64,000 nt of DNA. Origin: Mucilaginibacter tolerans. Its GTDB lineage: Bacteria > Bacteroidota > Bacteroidia > Sphingobacteriales > Sphingobacteriaceae. The notes beneath the pieces are model-generated. The model was not told the origin of the DNA. It saw only the letters and a list, made by a program, of their open reading frames with translations, and did no database searches. A program made the translations under genes and the position numbers. The stretch is from positions 209,533-273,532 of the forward strand of contig NZ_JAUMKB010000007.1 in NCBI RefSeq assembly GCF_030519375.1, read 5' to 3'. This document shows, in pieces, positions 55,033 through 63,762 of the stretch (positions are counted from its first letter, which is position 1; each line of letters starts with the position of its first letter).

Positions 55033-55104
55033 GAAATCTTGAGTCGTAAGTCTTAAGTCCTAAGTAAAATGACACAGGACTTAAGACTTACGACTCAAGA
55101 TTTC
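55033..55104. repeat. Perfect 29-bp palindrome of AGTCNTA heptads
   Basis: Arms 55033-55061 and 55076-55104 are exact reverse complements with a 14-base loop. Inside, AGTCGTA (55042), AGTCTTA (55049), AGTCCTA (55056) and AGT follow one another at 7-bp steps. It fills the gap between converging genes (stops 55029 and 55105) and should end both transcripts. It is the cleanest of the three heptad elements. Confidence 0.85.
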
Positions 55105-55845
55105 TTAGTCTCTTGAAACATCCCCGCTTCCTGATTTGGAAGAGGACACACTTTTAGCCCCGCCTGTATACCGGATATCGCCTGAGCCAGAAACAAATGC
55201 TGATACGCTGCCGCTGGCATTGATCGATGCATCGCCTGAGCCGGAAACACGAACTATCGTATTGACGGTAACCAAACCGCGAGCTTCATAATCGCCTGAG
55301 CCGGATACGTTTACTGCAGAGTTCTCAGCGTGGCCCGCAATCTTAACATCACCTGAACCAGATACACCGCTTTCCAGGTTTTTCACTTCTACTCGGCCGT
55401 ACAAATCACCAGAACCGGATACCCGTAATCTTAATGAATTAGTGCGGATGCCTTCTTTGAAATAAACATCACCTGAGCCTGAAACAGCAATTGCGTTCAA
55501 ATCTTTGGCAACAACATAGACCACGATCTTCTTGTGGTTACCGAAAATATCGCCCCAGTGAAAATTGTGGTCGTTTTTATTATAGATCTTTAAAACCCCG
55601 TTGTCAACTTCGGTAATAATATGGTCGATTATTTCATCTGGGGCCTCTACTTTAACCGATTCATTTGAGCCTTGTGTTATATACACATCAAATGAACCGC
55701 CTACGTCAACCGCATGAAAACCGGTAATATGCCGGTCTTCAATTTTACTCATATCTACGGTAATAGCATGATGAGGACGGGCATAAACATAGGCTGATCC
55801 TGGTAAAAGCAGCGCTATTAATAATATTTTGGTTAGTGCTCTCAT
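55105..55845 (-). CDS. Head-GIN domain (DUF2807) exported protein
   Basis: 246 residues from ATG 55845 (MRALTKILL); the frame runs on to 55941, but that stretch is the GTCATTGC palindrome. Signal peptide ending VYAR. The GIN-type beta-helix starts at FHAVDVGGSFDVYITQGSNESVKVEAPDEI. Then seven SGSGD motifs come about 20 residues apart, one per turn (VSGSGDVYFK, VSGSGDLYGR and so on to the C terminus). The function is unknown; it is a common envelope protein in Bacteroidota. 121 bp downstream of an M1 peptidase gene on the same strand. Confidence 0.9.
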   Translation of the reverse strand: MRALTKILLIALLLPGSAYVYARPHHAITVDMSKIEDRHITGFHAVDVGGSFDVYITQGSNESVKVEAPDEIIDHIITEVDNGVLKIYNKNDHNFHWGDIFGNHKKIVVYVVAKDLNAIAVSGSGDVYFKEGIRTNSLRLRVSGSGDLYGRVEVKNLESGVSGSGDVKIAGHAENSAVNVSGSGDYEARGLVTVNTIVRVSGSGDASINASGSVSAFVSGSGDIRYTGGAKSVSSSKSGSGDVSRD

Positions 55846-55915
55846 TATTATTGCATTTTTGAAAATAAGACGCGGGCTGAAACAAAAGGTTGCATGAATA
55901 TAGCAAAAAAATAAA

Positions 55916-55950
55916 TACGTGTCATTGCCTGAACGAAGCAATGACGCGTA
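55916..55950. repeat. GTCATTGC-type intergenic palindrome
   Basis: TACGTGTCATTGC (55916-55928) and GCAATGACGCGTA (55938-55950), one mismatch in 13 bp, 9-base loop. The family of GTCATTGC/GCAATGAC palindromes with GAACGAAG in the loop is known from many Bacteroidota. It lies between the M1 gene's stop and the DUF2807 gene. Confidence 0.7.
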
Positions 55951-55965
55951 TGCAGGAGATGACCA

Positions 55966-57627
55966 TCAGTCTACCAATACGCCGATATAATAATTGAAAG
56001 TGTCGACTTCAATATTGTCTTTGGTTGCACCCTCAATAGTTACCGGAGTAAAACGCGTGGTCGGTTTAATGTATTGATAATCACCGCCTTTTGTTTTTAC
56101 TCTTACAGGCATATTAAAGCCTTTGGCATCGGCCTGCCAACGCACGGCCAGTTTACCGTCGCGGTTAGTCATGAACTCCAGTATTGGCAGGTTTCTGTAG
56201 TGCAGGTATTGATCGAAAACTGATGACATATTTATCCCGGATTGCTCATCGATGTAATTGACAATATCATCATAAGTAACCGTTTGATGATAGAATGTTT
56301 TATTAAGTCCACGAAGAATGGAGCGCCATTTTTCATCGTCATTAATAATAGTACGCACCATATTCAGCAGATTGCCGCCTTTATAGTACATATCGCTAGA
56401 GCCCTCTTTGTTCACATTGTATGGGCCAACAATAGGGCGGTCGTTTGAGATAAGTAAACGTGTGCCATGCACATATTCCTGCCCAGCTTGTTTACCCCAT
56501 TTGGTTTCGATAAATAAAGATTCAGAGTAATTGGTAAAGCTTTCGTGTATCCACATATCGCCCAGATCTTTTGAGGTAATGTTATTACCAAACCACTCAT
56601 GGCCGCTTTCATGAACTACGATAAAATCCCATTTCAATCCCCAGCCAGTGCCTGAAAGATCACGGCCTAAATAACCGTTTTGATAATGATTGCCATAGGC
56701 TGTTCCGCTCTGGTGCTCCATTCCGAGGTGGTGTGACTCAATCAGTTTATACCCATCCTCATAAAAAGGATATGGCGCGAACCAGTGTTCAAAAGCTTTT
56801 ATCATCGGTTTGGCGTTTTCGCCCCATTGCTTTTTGGCTTTCTCCAGGTTATAGCTCAATGGCCAGAAATCCAGCGTTAGTTTGCCTTTTTCGCCCTCAT
56901 AGGTGTCGCTGTAGTGGGCATAATCGCCAATGTTAGCTTCAATGTCATAATTGTTGATCGGGTTAGCTACAAACCAGTCGAAGCGGGTATAGCCATCCTT
57001 CAGCTTGGTCACTTTTCGCAGGCGACCGTTGGATACATCCTTCAATCCCGTTGGTACACTGATACTGATCAGAGCACTATCTACCTCATCATACTGGTGA
57101 TCTTTATTTGGCCACCACACACTGGCGCCCATACCCTGGCAGGCTGTGGATACCCAGGGATGTCCCAATGAATCCACGTTGTACTCAACACCGCCATCCC
57201 AGGGAGCGCGTTTAGCAATGGTTGGATTGCCTGAATAATAAACCGTAAATTCCTCCTTGCTCCCTTTGCTAATAGTTTGCGGGAAGGTTACAAACACCGC
57301 ATTAAACTCGCGCGCGTAAGGTAATTCCTGGCCCTTGTAAACTACCTTCTCCACCTTCAGGTTCGCAAACAAGTCGAATTGTAGTTTGGTAAAATCCTGT
57401 GTAGCGGTAAACTTAAACAGTACATTGCCACTGATGAATTTGTTCGGGATATCGAACTTGACATCTAAGTGGTAATAGTTAATATCATAACAGGTACGTA
57501 AGGGAGTAAGGTAGCCCCTGAGCGAATCGGCACGTGTAAATGTTTCTTTATTGATCCCTAACTGCGCAAATGTATTTAGCGCGATCAATGATGCTGCGAT
57601 GGTGAAGAGAATTGATTTCTTTATCAT
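55966..57627 (-). CDS. M1 family metallopeptidase (copy 1)
   Basis: 553 residues, signal peptide ending TFAQ. Zinc site: His339-Glu340-x2-His343 in VVHESGHEWFGNN and Glu362 in WIHESFTNY (18 residues after the second His, standard for M1). The N-terminal beta-saddle has YHLDVKFDIPNKFISGNV and FQ-type segments, and the substrate-loop motif appears as GMEHQS rather than GAMEN. Without the large C-terminal helical domain the protein is like the 500-600 residue secreted M1 aminopeptidases of Bacteroidota. A near twin follows upstream at 57771. Confidence 0.93.
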   Translation of the reverse strand: MIKKSILFTIAASLIALNTFAQLGINKETFTRADSLRGYLTPLRTCYDINYYHLDVKFDIPNKFISGNVLFKFTATQDFTKLQFDLFANLKVEKVVYKGQELPYAREFNAVFVTFPQTISKGSKEEFTVYYSGNPTIAKRAPWDGGVEYNVDSLGHPWVSTACQGMGASVWWPNKDHQYDEVDSALISISVPTGLKDVSNGRLRKVTKLKDGYTRFDWFVANPINNYDIEANIGDYAHYSDTYEGEKGKLTLDFWPLSYNLEKAKKQWGENAKPMIKAFEHWFAPYPFYEDGYKLIESHHLGMEHQSGTAYGNHYQNGYLGRDLSGTGWGLKWDFIVVHESGHEWFGNNITSKDLGDMWIHESFTNYSESLFIETKWGKQAGQEYVHGTRLLISNDRPIVGPYNVNKEGSSDMYYKGGNLLNMVRTIINDDEKWRSILRGLNKTFYHQTVTYDDIVNYIDEQSGINMSSVFDQYLHYRNLPILEFMTNRDGKLAVRWQADAKGFNMPVRVKTKGGDYQYIKPTTRFTPVTIEGATKDNIEVDTFNYYIGVLVD

Positions 57628-57672
57628 GGTTTAAATCTAAAGTCTAATTATAAAATGTTTCCAAAGTGTGCT

Positions 57673-57747
57673 GTGTCATCCTGAGGCTCTCGAAGGAGAG
57701 TGCGCACAGGCCGTCCCCGCCATGCTTCGAGTGCCTCAGGATGACAC
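57673..57747. repeat. GTCATCCTGAG-type intergenic palindrome
   Basis: GTGTCATCCTGAGGCTCTCGAAG (57673-57695) pairs with 57725-57747 with one mismatch in 23 bp, with a 29-base middle part. GTCATCCTGAG...TCGAAG repeats are common in Bacteroidota genomes. Here it lies between the twin M1 genes. Confidence 0.75.
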
Positions 57748-57770
57748 CCTTTCTTTTTGTTAGGATCACT

Positions 57771-59426
57771 CTACAACCCCGATGTTTTTATATAATAGTT
57801 CAATGTATCAATCTGCAAATTTGCCCTGGTTGCACCGGGTAAATTAACAGGCTCCAAAGCAGCGGTTGGTCGAATGACTTTATATTCTCCGCCCTTAATC
57901 CGTAGTTTTATTGGCATATTAAAATTCCTGGCATCCGCTATCCATTTGCAGTAAGGCTTGCCGTCTTTCCAAGTAAATTGCAAGGTTGGCAGACCCTTAT
58001 AATGCAGGTATTGATCAAAAACTGGCGATAAATTTATGCCTGATTGTTTATTGATATAATTGATAATATCATCGTAAGTAACGGTCTGATGATAAAATGT
58101 CTTGTTCAACCCGCGAAGAATGCTGCGCCATTTTTCATCATCATTAATGATCGTCCTTATTGTATTAAGCAGTACCGATCCTTTAGGGTACATATCCTGA
58201 GAGCCTTCCTTATTCACACCATAAACTCCTACGATCGGACTGTTATTTTCAATTCCCTGGCGCGCTCCATGGATATATTCCTGACCTGCTTGTTTGCCAT
58301 ATTGATAATCGACAAAAAGCGCTTCCGAATAGCAGGTAAAGCTTTCGTGGATCCACATATCAGCCAGATCTTTTGCGGTGATGTTGTTGCCAAACCATTC
58401 ATGCCCGCTCTCATGAACCACGATATAGTCCCACTTTAATCCCCAGCCTGTTAATGAAAGATCATGGCCCAAATAACCATTCAGGAAATGATTCCCATAA
58501 GCTACAGCGCTCTGATGCTCCATTCCCAGGTGCGGGGTTTCTACGAGTTTGTAACCGTCCTCATAAAAAGGATATGGGCCAAACCAATATTCAAATGCCT
58601 TGAGCATCGGGTTTACGTTGGCCGCGAATTGCTTTTTGGCTTTCTCCAGATCAGCAGGCATCACCCAGTAATCCAGATCGAGCTTGCCTTTTTCGCCATT
58701 GTAGGTATCTGTAAACTCAGTATAGTCGCCAATGTTGGCTGTTACATCGTAATTATTGATGGGGTTAGCCACAAACCAATCGAAACGGGTATAACCATCG
58801 CCCAGGTTGGTTACTTTACGCAGGCGACCATTGGACACATCTTTTAGGCCTGTAGGTACGCTTATGCTGATCATCATGCTGTCTACCTCGTCAGACAGAT
58901 GGTCCTTATTAGGCCACCAGATACTGGCGCCTACGCCTTCGCAGGCGGTAGCCACCCAGGGTTTGCCTGTTGTGTCTTGCGTGTAAACAACCCCGCCATC
59001 CCAGGGCGCATTTTGGGCAATAGTTGGATTGCCGGAATAATAGACCGTAAATTCGCCCTTACTGCCCTTCTTAATGGTTTGCGGGAAAGTAACGAACACC
59101 GCATTGAACGCTCGTTTATAAGGCAGTTCCAAATCTTTATAAACTACTTTTTCAATTTTAAGATTAGCAAAAAGGTCGAACTGCAGTTGAGTAAAATCCT
59201 GCGTGGCAGTAAATTTAAACAGGTTGCTGCCGCTGATGAATTTGTTATTGATGTCAAATTTCACATCCAGATGGTAATAGTTAATATCATAGCAGGTGCG
59301 CAATGGCGTGAGTGCTCCCCGTAAAGTATCCGCGCGGGTGAATTTGTCCTTGTCCACCAAGAGCTGTGCGTGCAGGTAAGTGTGCATCAGGCAAATGATA
59401 AACATGGATGTAAGTATTTTTTTCAT
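57771..59426 (-). CDS. M1 family metallopeptidase (copy 2)
   Basis: 551 residues from ATG 59426 (a TTG lies 3 bp before). Same plan as copy 1, with His338-Glu-x2-His342 in HESGHEWFGNN and Glu361. Copy-specific changes: ITAKDLADMWIHESFTCYSEALF, KEGSQDMYPKGSVLLNTIRT. It is well over half identical to copy 1 across its whole length, with conserved phrases such as DVKFDINNKFISG and LRTCYDINYYHLD. So this is a tandem duplication, and both copies are probably active exported aminopeptidases. No obvious promoter box was found. Confidence 0.92.
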   Translation of the reverse strand: MKKILTSMFIICLMHTYLHAQLLVDKDKFTRADTLRGALTPLRTCYDINYYHLDVKFDINNKFISGSNLFKFTATQDFTQLQFDLFANLKIEKVVYKDLELPYKRAFNAVFVTFPQTIKKGSKGEFTVYYSGNPTIAQNAPWDGGVVYTQDTTGKPWVATACEGVGASIWWPNKDHLSDEVDSMMISISVPTGLKDVSNGRLRKVTNLGDGYTRFDWFVANPINNYDVTANIGDYTEFTDTYNGEKGKLDLDYWVMPADLEKAKKQFAANVNPMLKAFEYWFGPYPFYEDGYKLVETPHLGMEHQSAVAYGNHFLNGYLGHDLSLTGWGLKWDYIVVHESGHEWFGNNITAKDLADMWIHESFTCYSEALFVDYQYGKQAGQEYIHGARQGIENNSPIVGVYGVNKEGSQDMYPKGSVLLNTIRTIINDDEKWRSILRGLNKTFYHQTVTYDDIINYINKQSGINLSPVFDQYLHYKGLPTLQFTWKDGKPYCKWIADARNFNMPIKLRIKGGEYKVIRPTAALEPVNLPGATRANLQIDTLNYYIKTSGL

Positions 59427-59429
59427 CAA

Positions 59430-59592
59430 TATTTAATTGTTTTTTAACGGTGATGAAGCTATCATGATCTGTGTGTTAATTATAAATGGGAGATCATGAT
59501 GGTTTCATTCAGCTAACTTAATCGGGTGCGTTAAATTTAGCAACTATATCAGCAATAAGTTGATTTTGGCACATAACTGTTACAATGCGATA
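59430..59592. other. Spacer between M1 copy 2 and lpd, first part
   Basis: The whole 59430-59828 gap lies between divergent genes. This part is A/T-rich and holds no clear box; the repeat-rich part that follows is listed separately. Confidence 0.4.
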
Positions 59593-59686
59593 AGTGTGGG
59601 ATAAAATGTGGTGAGGAAATTAGTGTGGGATGAGCGGGTACCTGAAATAGGTGTTACCTGTATCAGGTGTAACGATGTGTAACACC
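59593..59686. promoter_or_regulatory. Repeat-rich control region upstream of lpd
   Basis: AGTGTGGGAT occurs at 59593-59602 and 59622-59631 (29 bp apart). Further on, GGTGTTAC (59650-59657) pairs with GTAACACC (59679-59686), and GTGTAAC recurs at 59667 and 59677, 10 bp apart. ACCTG-TAT-CAGGT lies inside. These look like binding sites for one or two regulators, or a leader hairpin. The lpd start is at 59829; a weak -7 box TACCTTTG is at 59798-59805. Confidence 0.45.
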
Positions 59687-59828
59687 CATAATAGTTAAAA
59701 ATATTAATACCCAGTTACGAGGCCCGTTCTAATCCCGCTAAATATAGCCTCAACGTCAACTAATATCTAAACTCTACCCACTAATCTCTAAAATACTTAC
59801 CTTTGCCGCACCACAAAAATACACTACT

Positions 59829-61232
59829 ATGCAATATGATGTTATCGTTATCGGCTCGGGTCCTGGCGGCTATGTAGCTGCTATCCGTTGTGCCCAGCTG
59901 GGGTTAAAAACTGCTTGTATCGAGAAATATGCTACCTACGGCGGAACCTGCCTTAATGTTGGCTGTATCCCGTCGAAAGCTTTGTTGGATTCATCGGAGC
60001 ATTATTACAATGCGGCCCATTCTTTCAAAACCCACGGCATCAACCTGGATAATCTTTCTGTTGATATGGAGCAGATGATGAAGCGTAAGGTAGATGTGGT
60101 AAATAAGAACACCAGCGGTATCAGCTTTCTGTTCAAAAAGAACAAGATCGACGGTATACAAGGTGTTGGCTCATTTAAGGATAAAAACACCATCATCATT
60201 AAAAAACCGGATGGCACCGAGCAGGAGATCACAGGCAAGAATATTATCATTGCGACCGGTTCAAAGCCGTCTGCACTGCCATTCATTAAAAACGATAAGA
60301 AAAGAATAATCACATCAACAGAGGCATTAACTTTAACCGAAGTGCCAAAACACCTGATCCTGATTGGAGGTGGTGTTATAGGTTTGGAGTTAGGTTCTGT
60401 GTACAAACGCCTGGGTGCGAAGGTATCGGTAATCGAATTTATGGACTCCATCATCCCGACAATGGATCGTGGATTGGGTAAGGAGCTACAGCGCGTGCTT
60501 TCAAAACAAGGCATGGAGTTTTACACCGGTCACAAAGTAACCGGCGCTACTGTAAAAGGTAAAGAGGTGACGGTGACATTTGACGCACCAAACGGTGAGA
60601 AGAAGGAATTGAAAGGCGATTATTGCCTGGTTGCGGTTGGCCGTATAGCTTATACTGATAATTTAGGTTTGGATAAGATCGGCCTGGCTGTAGAAGAACG
60701 CGGTCGTAAGATCACAGTCGACGAGCATATGGAAACCAGTGTAAAAGGCGTCTATGCCATTGGCGACGTGATTCGTGGAGCAATGTTGGCACATAAGGCA
60801 GAAGATGAAGGCACAATGGTAGCCGAGATCATTGCCGGACAAAAACCGCATATCGATTATAACCTGATCCCGGGTGTAGTTTATACCTGGCCAGAAGTTG
60901 CTGCCGTTGGTCAAACTGAGGAGCAACTGAAAGAGAAAGGTGTTAAATATAAAACCGGTTCGTTCCCGTTCAGAGCCAATGGCCGCGCTGTTGCAAGCGG
61001 TGATCTGGATGGCTTTATAAAAGTTTTAGCAGATGCTACTACCGACGAAATATTGGGCGTACACATGATCGGCCCGCGTGCTGCTGATATGATTGCCGAA
61101 GCTGTGGTAGCGATGGAATATCGTGCATCGGCAGAGGATATTTCCAGAATGAGCCATGCACACCCAACCTTTACGGAGGCATTCAGGGAGGCTTGTTTAG
61201 CAGCTACCGATAACAGACCGATTCATATTTGA
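59829..61232 (+). CDS. lpdA: Dihydrolipoyl dehydrogenase (E3)
   Basis: Reoxidises dihydrolipoyl groups on E2 proteins of 2-oxoacid dehydrogenases or the glycine cleavage system, giving NADH. 467 residues: FAD-binding GSGPGGYVAAIRCAQLG, redox disulfide GGTCLNVGCIPSKALL, NAD-binding GGGVIGLELGSVYKRLG, VYAIGDVIRGAMLAHKAEDEG and the C-terminal HAHPTFTEAF holding the catalytic His-Glu pair. Whether it serves the sucAB complex, another complex or several cannot be said from position alone. Followed by a terminator. Confidence 0.97.
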   Translation: MQYDVIVIGSGPGGYVAAIRCAQLGLKTACIEKYATYGGTCLNVGCIPSKALLDSSEHYYNAAHSFKTHGINLDNLSVDMEQMMKRKVDVVNKNTSGISFLFKKNKIDGIQGVGSFKDKNTIIIKKPDGTEQEITGKNIIIATGSKPSALPFIKNDKKRIITSTEALTLTEVPKHLILIGGGVIGLELGSVYKRLGAKVSVIEFMDSIIPTMDRGLGKELQRVLSKQGMEFYTGHKVTGATVKGKEVTVTFDAPNGEKKELKGDYCLVAVGRIAYTDNLGLDKIGLAVEERGRKITVDEHMETSVKGVYAIGDVIRGAMLAHKAEDEGTMVAEIIAGQKPHIDYNLIPGVVYTWPEVAAVGQTEEQLKEKGVKYKTGSFPFRANGRAVASGDLDGFIKVLADATTDEILGVHMIGPRAADMIAEAVVAMEYRASAEDISRMSHAHPTFTEAFREACLAATDNRPIHI

Positions 61233-61270
61233 ATTGGCAGGTGGTGGTGTGCAGTTAGTACATGATATTT

Positions 61271-61304
61271 CAGAATTGACAACTTTTAAAAATTGTCAAT
61301 TCTG
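61271..61304. terminator. Bidirectional hairpin between lpd and the ABC permease gene
   Basis: CAGAATTGACAA (61271-61282) and TTGTCAATTCTG (61293-61304), perfect 12 bp with a 10-base loop CTTTTAAAAA. The two genes converge on it. Confidence 0.75.
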
Positions 61305-61395
61305 CTTTAAGCCTGACCATTCTTTTTTAATTTTTTCAAGGCAGTCACATCAGTAAGGTCCTGGCTACACCCACCAATCATCTATAAATATTAAA

Positions 61396-63762
61396 TTACT
61401 CCGCTTTAATGCTGTTTACAGGTTTGGCTACCGCCGCCTTACCTGCCTGGAAACTTACTGTGATTATAGCGATGATGATGGCCAATATTCCCGAACCGGC
61501 AAATACCAGCCAGCTGATATTAATACGGTAATTATAATTCTGAAGCCATTTGCTCATTAACCACCATCCCACTGGTGTGGCAATTACGATTGCGATGATC
61601 ACGAGGGCTACAAATTCTTTGGTTAATAGCTGCATAATGCTGATCACGCTGGCGCCCAATACCTTGCGTATGCCAATTTCTTTCGAACGATTTTCGGCCA
61701 TATAGGCGGCTAGACCAAACAGACCAAGACAGGAGATGACAATAGTTAATACTGCAAATAATGTGGCTAAGGTTCCGGTGCGTGTTTCGTCTTTGAATTT
61801 TTCGGCGTACTCCTGGTCAACAAAACTATACTGGAAAGGATAGGCAGGATTGTATTTCTTGAATATGCCCTCGGCAATTTTTAAGTTTTGTGCCGTGGGG
61901 CGATTAACATTCATTTTAAAGGTCATGGTATTAAAAAACCAGTGATTGCTGCCATAAACCAGCATCGGTCCTACTGGTTGGAAAGGAGAGCTAATAATGA
62001 AGTTTTTTATCACACCAACGATGGTTAACGGAACGGTGCCACTTTTAATAGTCTGTCCGATAGGATCCTTAAAGCCGAAAACCTTAGCCGCTGCTTCATT
62101 GATCACAACAGCAGCAGTGTCTGACGGAAAAGCTTTCAGGTCGATATCGCGGCCCCGCACCAGTTGAAATCCGAAGGTTTTAACAAAATCGCCTGAAGTG
62201 GCAAAGTTGCTGAAGCTAAAGTCTTTTTGGCCCGGATCTGCTTTTCCCCAGGTAAAGCCACTTGATTGGCTTCCGTCGATAGTAACAGATAAACTGGTTT
62301 TACTTACAGCAGCAGCGACTCCCTGGCTGATCAGCTCATTTTTTATCAGCTCGTAATTTTTCTTGATGTCGCCTGTCATTGGGTGCTCAACCAGCTTATC
62401 GCGCGAATAGCCGGTATTGCGGTTTTGCACATAATCTATTTGTTTATAGATGATAATCGTGGAAACGATCAGCACAATAGCCACAGTAAATTGGATAACT
62501 ACCAATAGCTTGCGCGGTTGGAAGGTGCTGGCCTTCGCTTTGAACACACCCTTTAAAACTTTTACAGGCCTGAATGCAGACAGAAAAAACGCAGGGTAAC
62601 TTCCTGCTAGCACACCGGTAAATAATATAAAGCCGATTGCTGCCAGCCAGAAGTAAGGATTAAGATAATCAATAACGAGGCGCTTATCGGTAAGTTTATT
62701 AAATTCGGGTAAAAACAATTGTACCAATAATATAGCTATACAACCGGCTATGAATGCAATCAATATAGATTCCGCTAAAAATTGTTTAATGAGTGAGAAT
62801 CTGTTTGCGCCTATGACTTTACGAACACCCACTTCCTTACTGCGTTTTTCACTCTGAGCAGTACTCAGGTTCATGAAATTGATGCAGGCGATAAATAGGA
62901 TAAGACAAGCGATAACGGTCATTAGCCTGACGGTCTCTATAAGTCCTCCGGAAGGTTTTCCGTTATCAAAATTGCCGTAAAGGTGCCATTTGCTTGCCGG
63001 ATATAAGAAGGCATCAAATTTGAGCGTTGGGTCGTGTTTTGGAATAAACCCCTTAAGCTTATTATTAAATCTTTCCACATCGGCGCCCGGGTTTAAAAGC
63101 ACATAGGTGTTATAGCTACCGTTATTCCAGGTATCAGAAGCGAATTTTCCAATATTAGGTGCGAGCGATATCAGGTAATCAAATTGAAACTGGGTATTTG
63201 CAGGCGGATCAGCAATTACCCCAGTTACTTTATAGAAGTCTTTATTGTCGAGCTTGACCACTTTGCTAACGGCGTCATCCGTTCCGAATATTTTTTTGGC
63301 CAGGCTTTTCGTTAGCACGATGCCTTTCACATCATCAAGCGCGTGTACACTATTGCCACGAATCATCGGAAAACTAAACATGGTCAGAAACTGCTTATCT
63401 ACATCCCGGCCATTTGCTATTATGCTTTTATCTTGGTAATTGAACAGCCGGTCCATAGGCCAGTAAATGCGTGCTGTAGCTTTCACTTCAGGGAATTGCA
63501 ACTGCATGCCAGGACCTACCGGTGAAGAAGTAATATCCCAGGTATAAACCTGTCCACCGTTTATTGGGAAGCTTTTGTTCCATACCTTATATAAATTGTC
63601 TTTGTTGCTATGAAACTGGTCAAAGCTAAGTTCATTTAGCACCCATGTAAAAATGAGTATCGCCCCACACATGCCTATTGCAAGACCTGTGATATTAATG
63701 AATGAGAATCCTTTGTTGCGCCAAAGATTTCTCCAGGCAATTTTAAAATAGCTCTTGATCAT
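61396..63762 (-). CDS. FtsX/MacB-type ABC transporter permease
   Basis: 788 residues. First helix (about 20-40), a large periplasmic MacB-PCD domain, then three helices (ACLILFIACINFMNLS, AFIAGCIAILLVQLFL, LAAIGFILFTGVLAG), a further helix (VVIQFTVAIVLIVSTIII), a second periplasmic domain, and three helices at the C terminus. Two coupling motifs RSKEVGVRKVIGA and RSKEIGIRKVLGA mark the paired FtsX halves. No ATPase gene is nearby, so a partner outside the window or an ATPase shared with other systems is likely. Such proteins export or sense peptides and drugs. The 238 bp upstream (63763-64000) hold no gene. Confidence 0.93.
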   Translation of the reverse strand: MIKSYFKIAWRNLWRNKGFSFINITGLAIGMCGAILIFTWVLNELSFDQFHSNKDNLYKVWNKSFPINGGQVYTWDITSSPVGPGMQLQFPEVKATARIYWPMDRLFNYQDKSIIANGRDVDKQFLTMFSFPMIRGNSVHALDDVKGIVLTKSLAKKIFGTDDAVSKVVKLDNKDFYKVTGVIADPPANTQFQFDYLISLAPNIGKFASDTWNNGSYNTYVLLNPGADVERFNNKLKGFIPKHDPTLKFDAFLYPASKWHLYGNFDNGKPSGGLIETVRLMTVIACLILFIACINFMNLSTAQSEKRSKEVGVRKVIGANRFSLIKQFLAESILIAFIAGCIAILLVQLFLPEFNKLTDKRLVIDYLNPYFWLAAIGFILFTGVLAGSYPAFFLSAFRPVKVLKGVFKAKASTFQPRKLLVVIQFTVAIVLIVSTIIIYKQIDYVQNRNTGYSRDKLVEHPMTGDIKKNYELIKNELISQGVAAAVSKTSLSVTIDGSQSSGFTWGKADPGQKDFSFSNFATSGDFVKTFGFQLVRGRDIDLKAFPSDTAAVVINEAAAKVFGFKDPIGQTIKSGTVPLTIVGVIKNFIISSPFQPVGPMLVYGSNHWFFNTMTFKMNVNRPTAQNLKIAEGIFKKYNPAYPFQYSFVDQEYAEKFKDETRTGTLATLFAVLTIVISCLGLFGLAAYMAENRSKEIGIRKVLGASVISIMQLLTKEFVALVIIAIVIATPVGWWLMSKWLQNYNYRINISWLVFAGSGILAIIIAIITVSFQAGKAAVAKPVNSIKAE

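Noticed and set aside
55846..55941. N-terminal extension of the DUF2807 gene
   Set aside because: The extra residues are encoded by an intergenic palindrome and precede a normal signal peptide at 55845.
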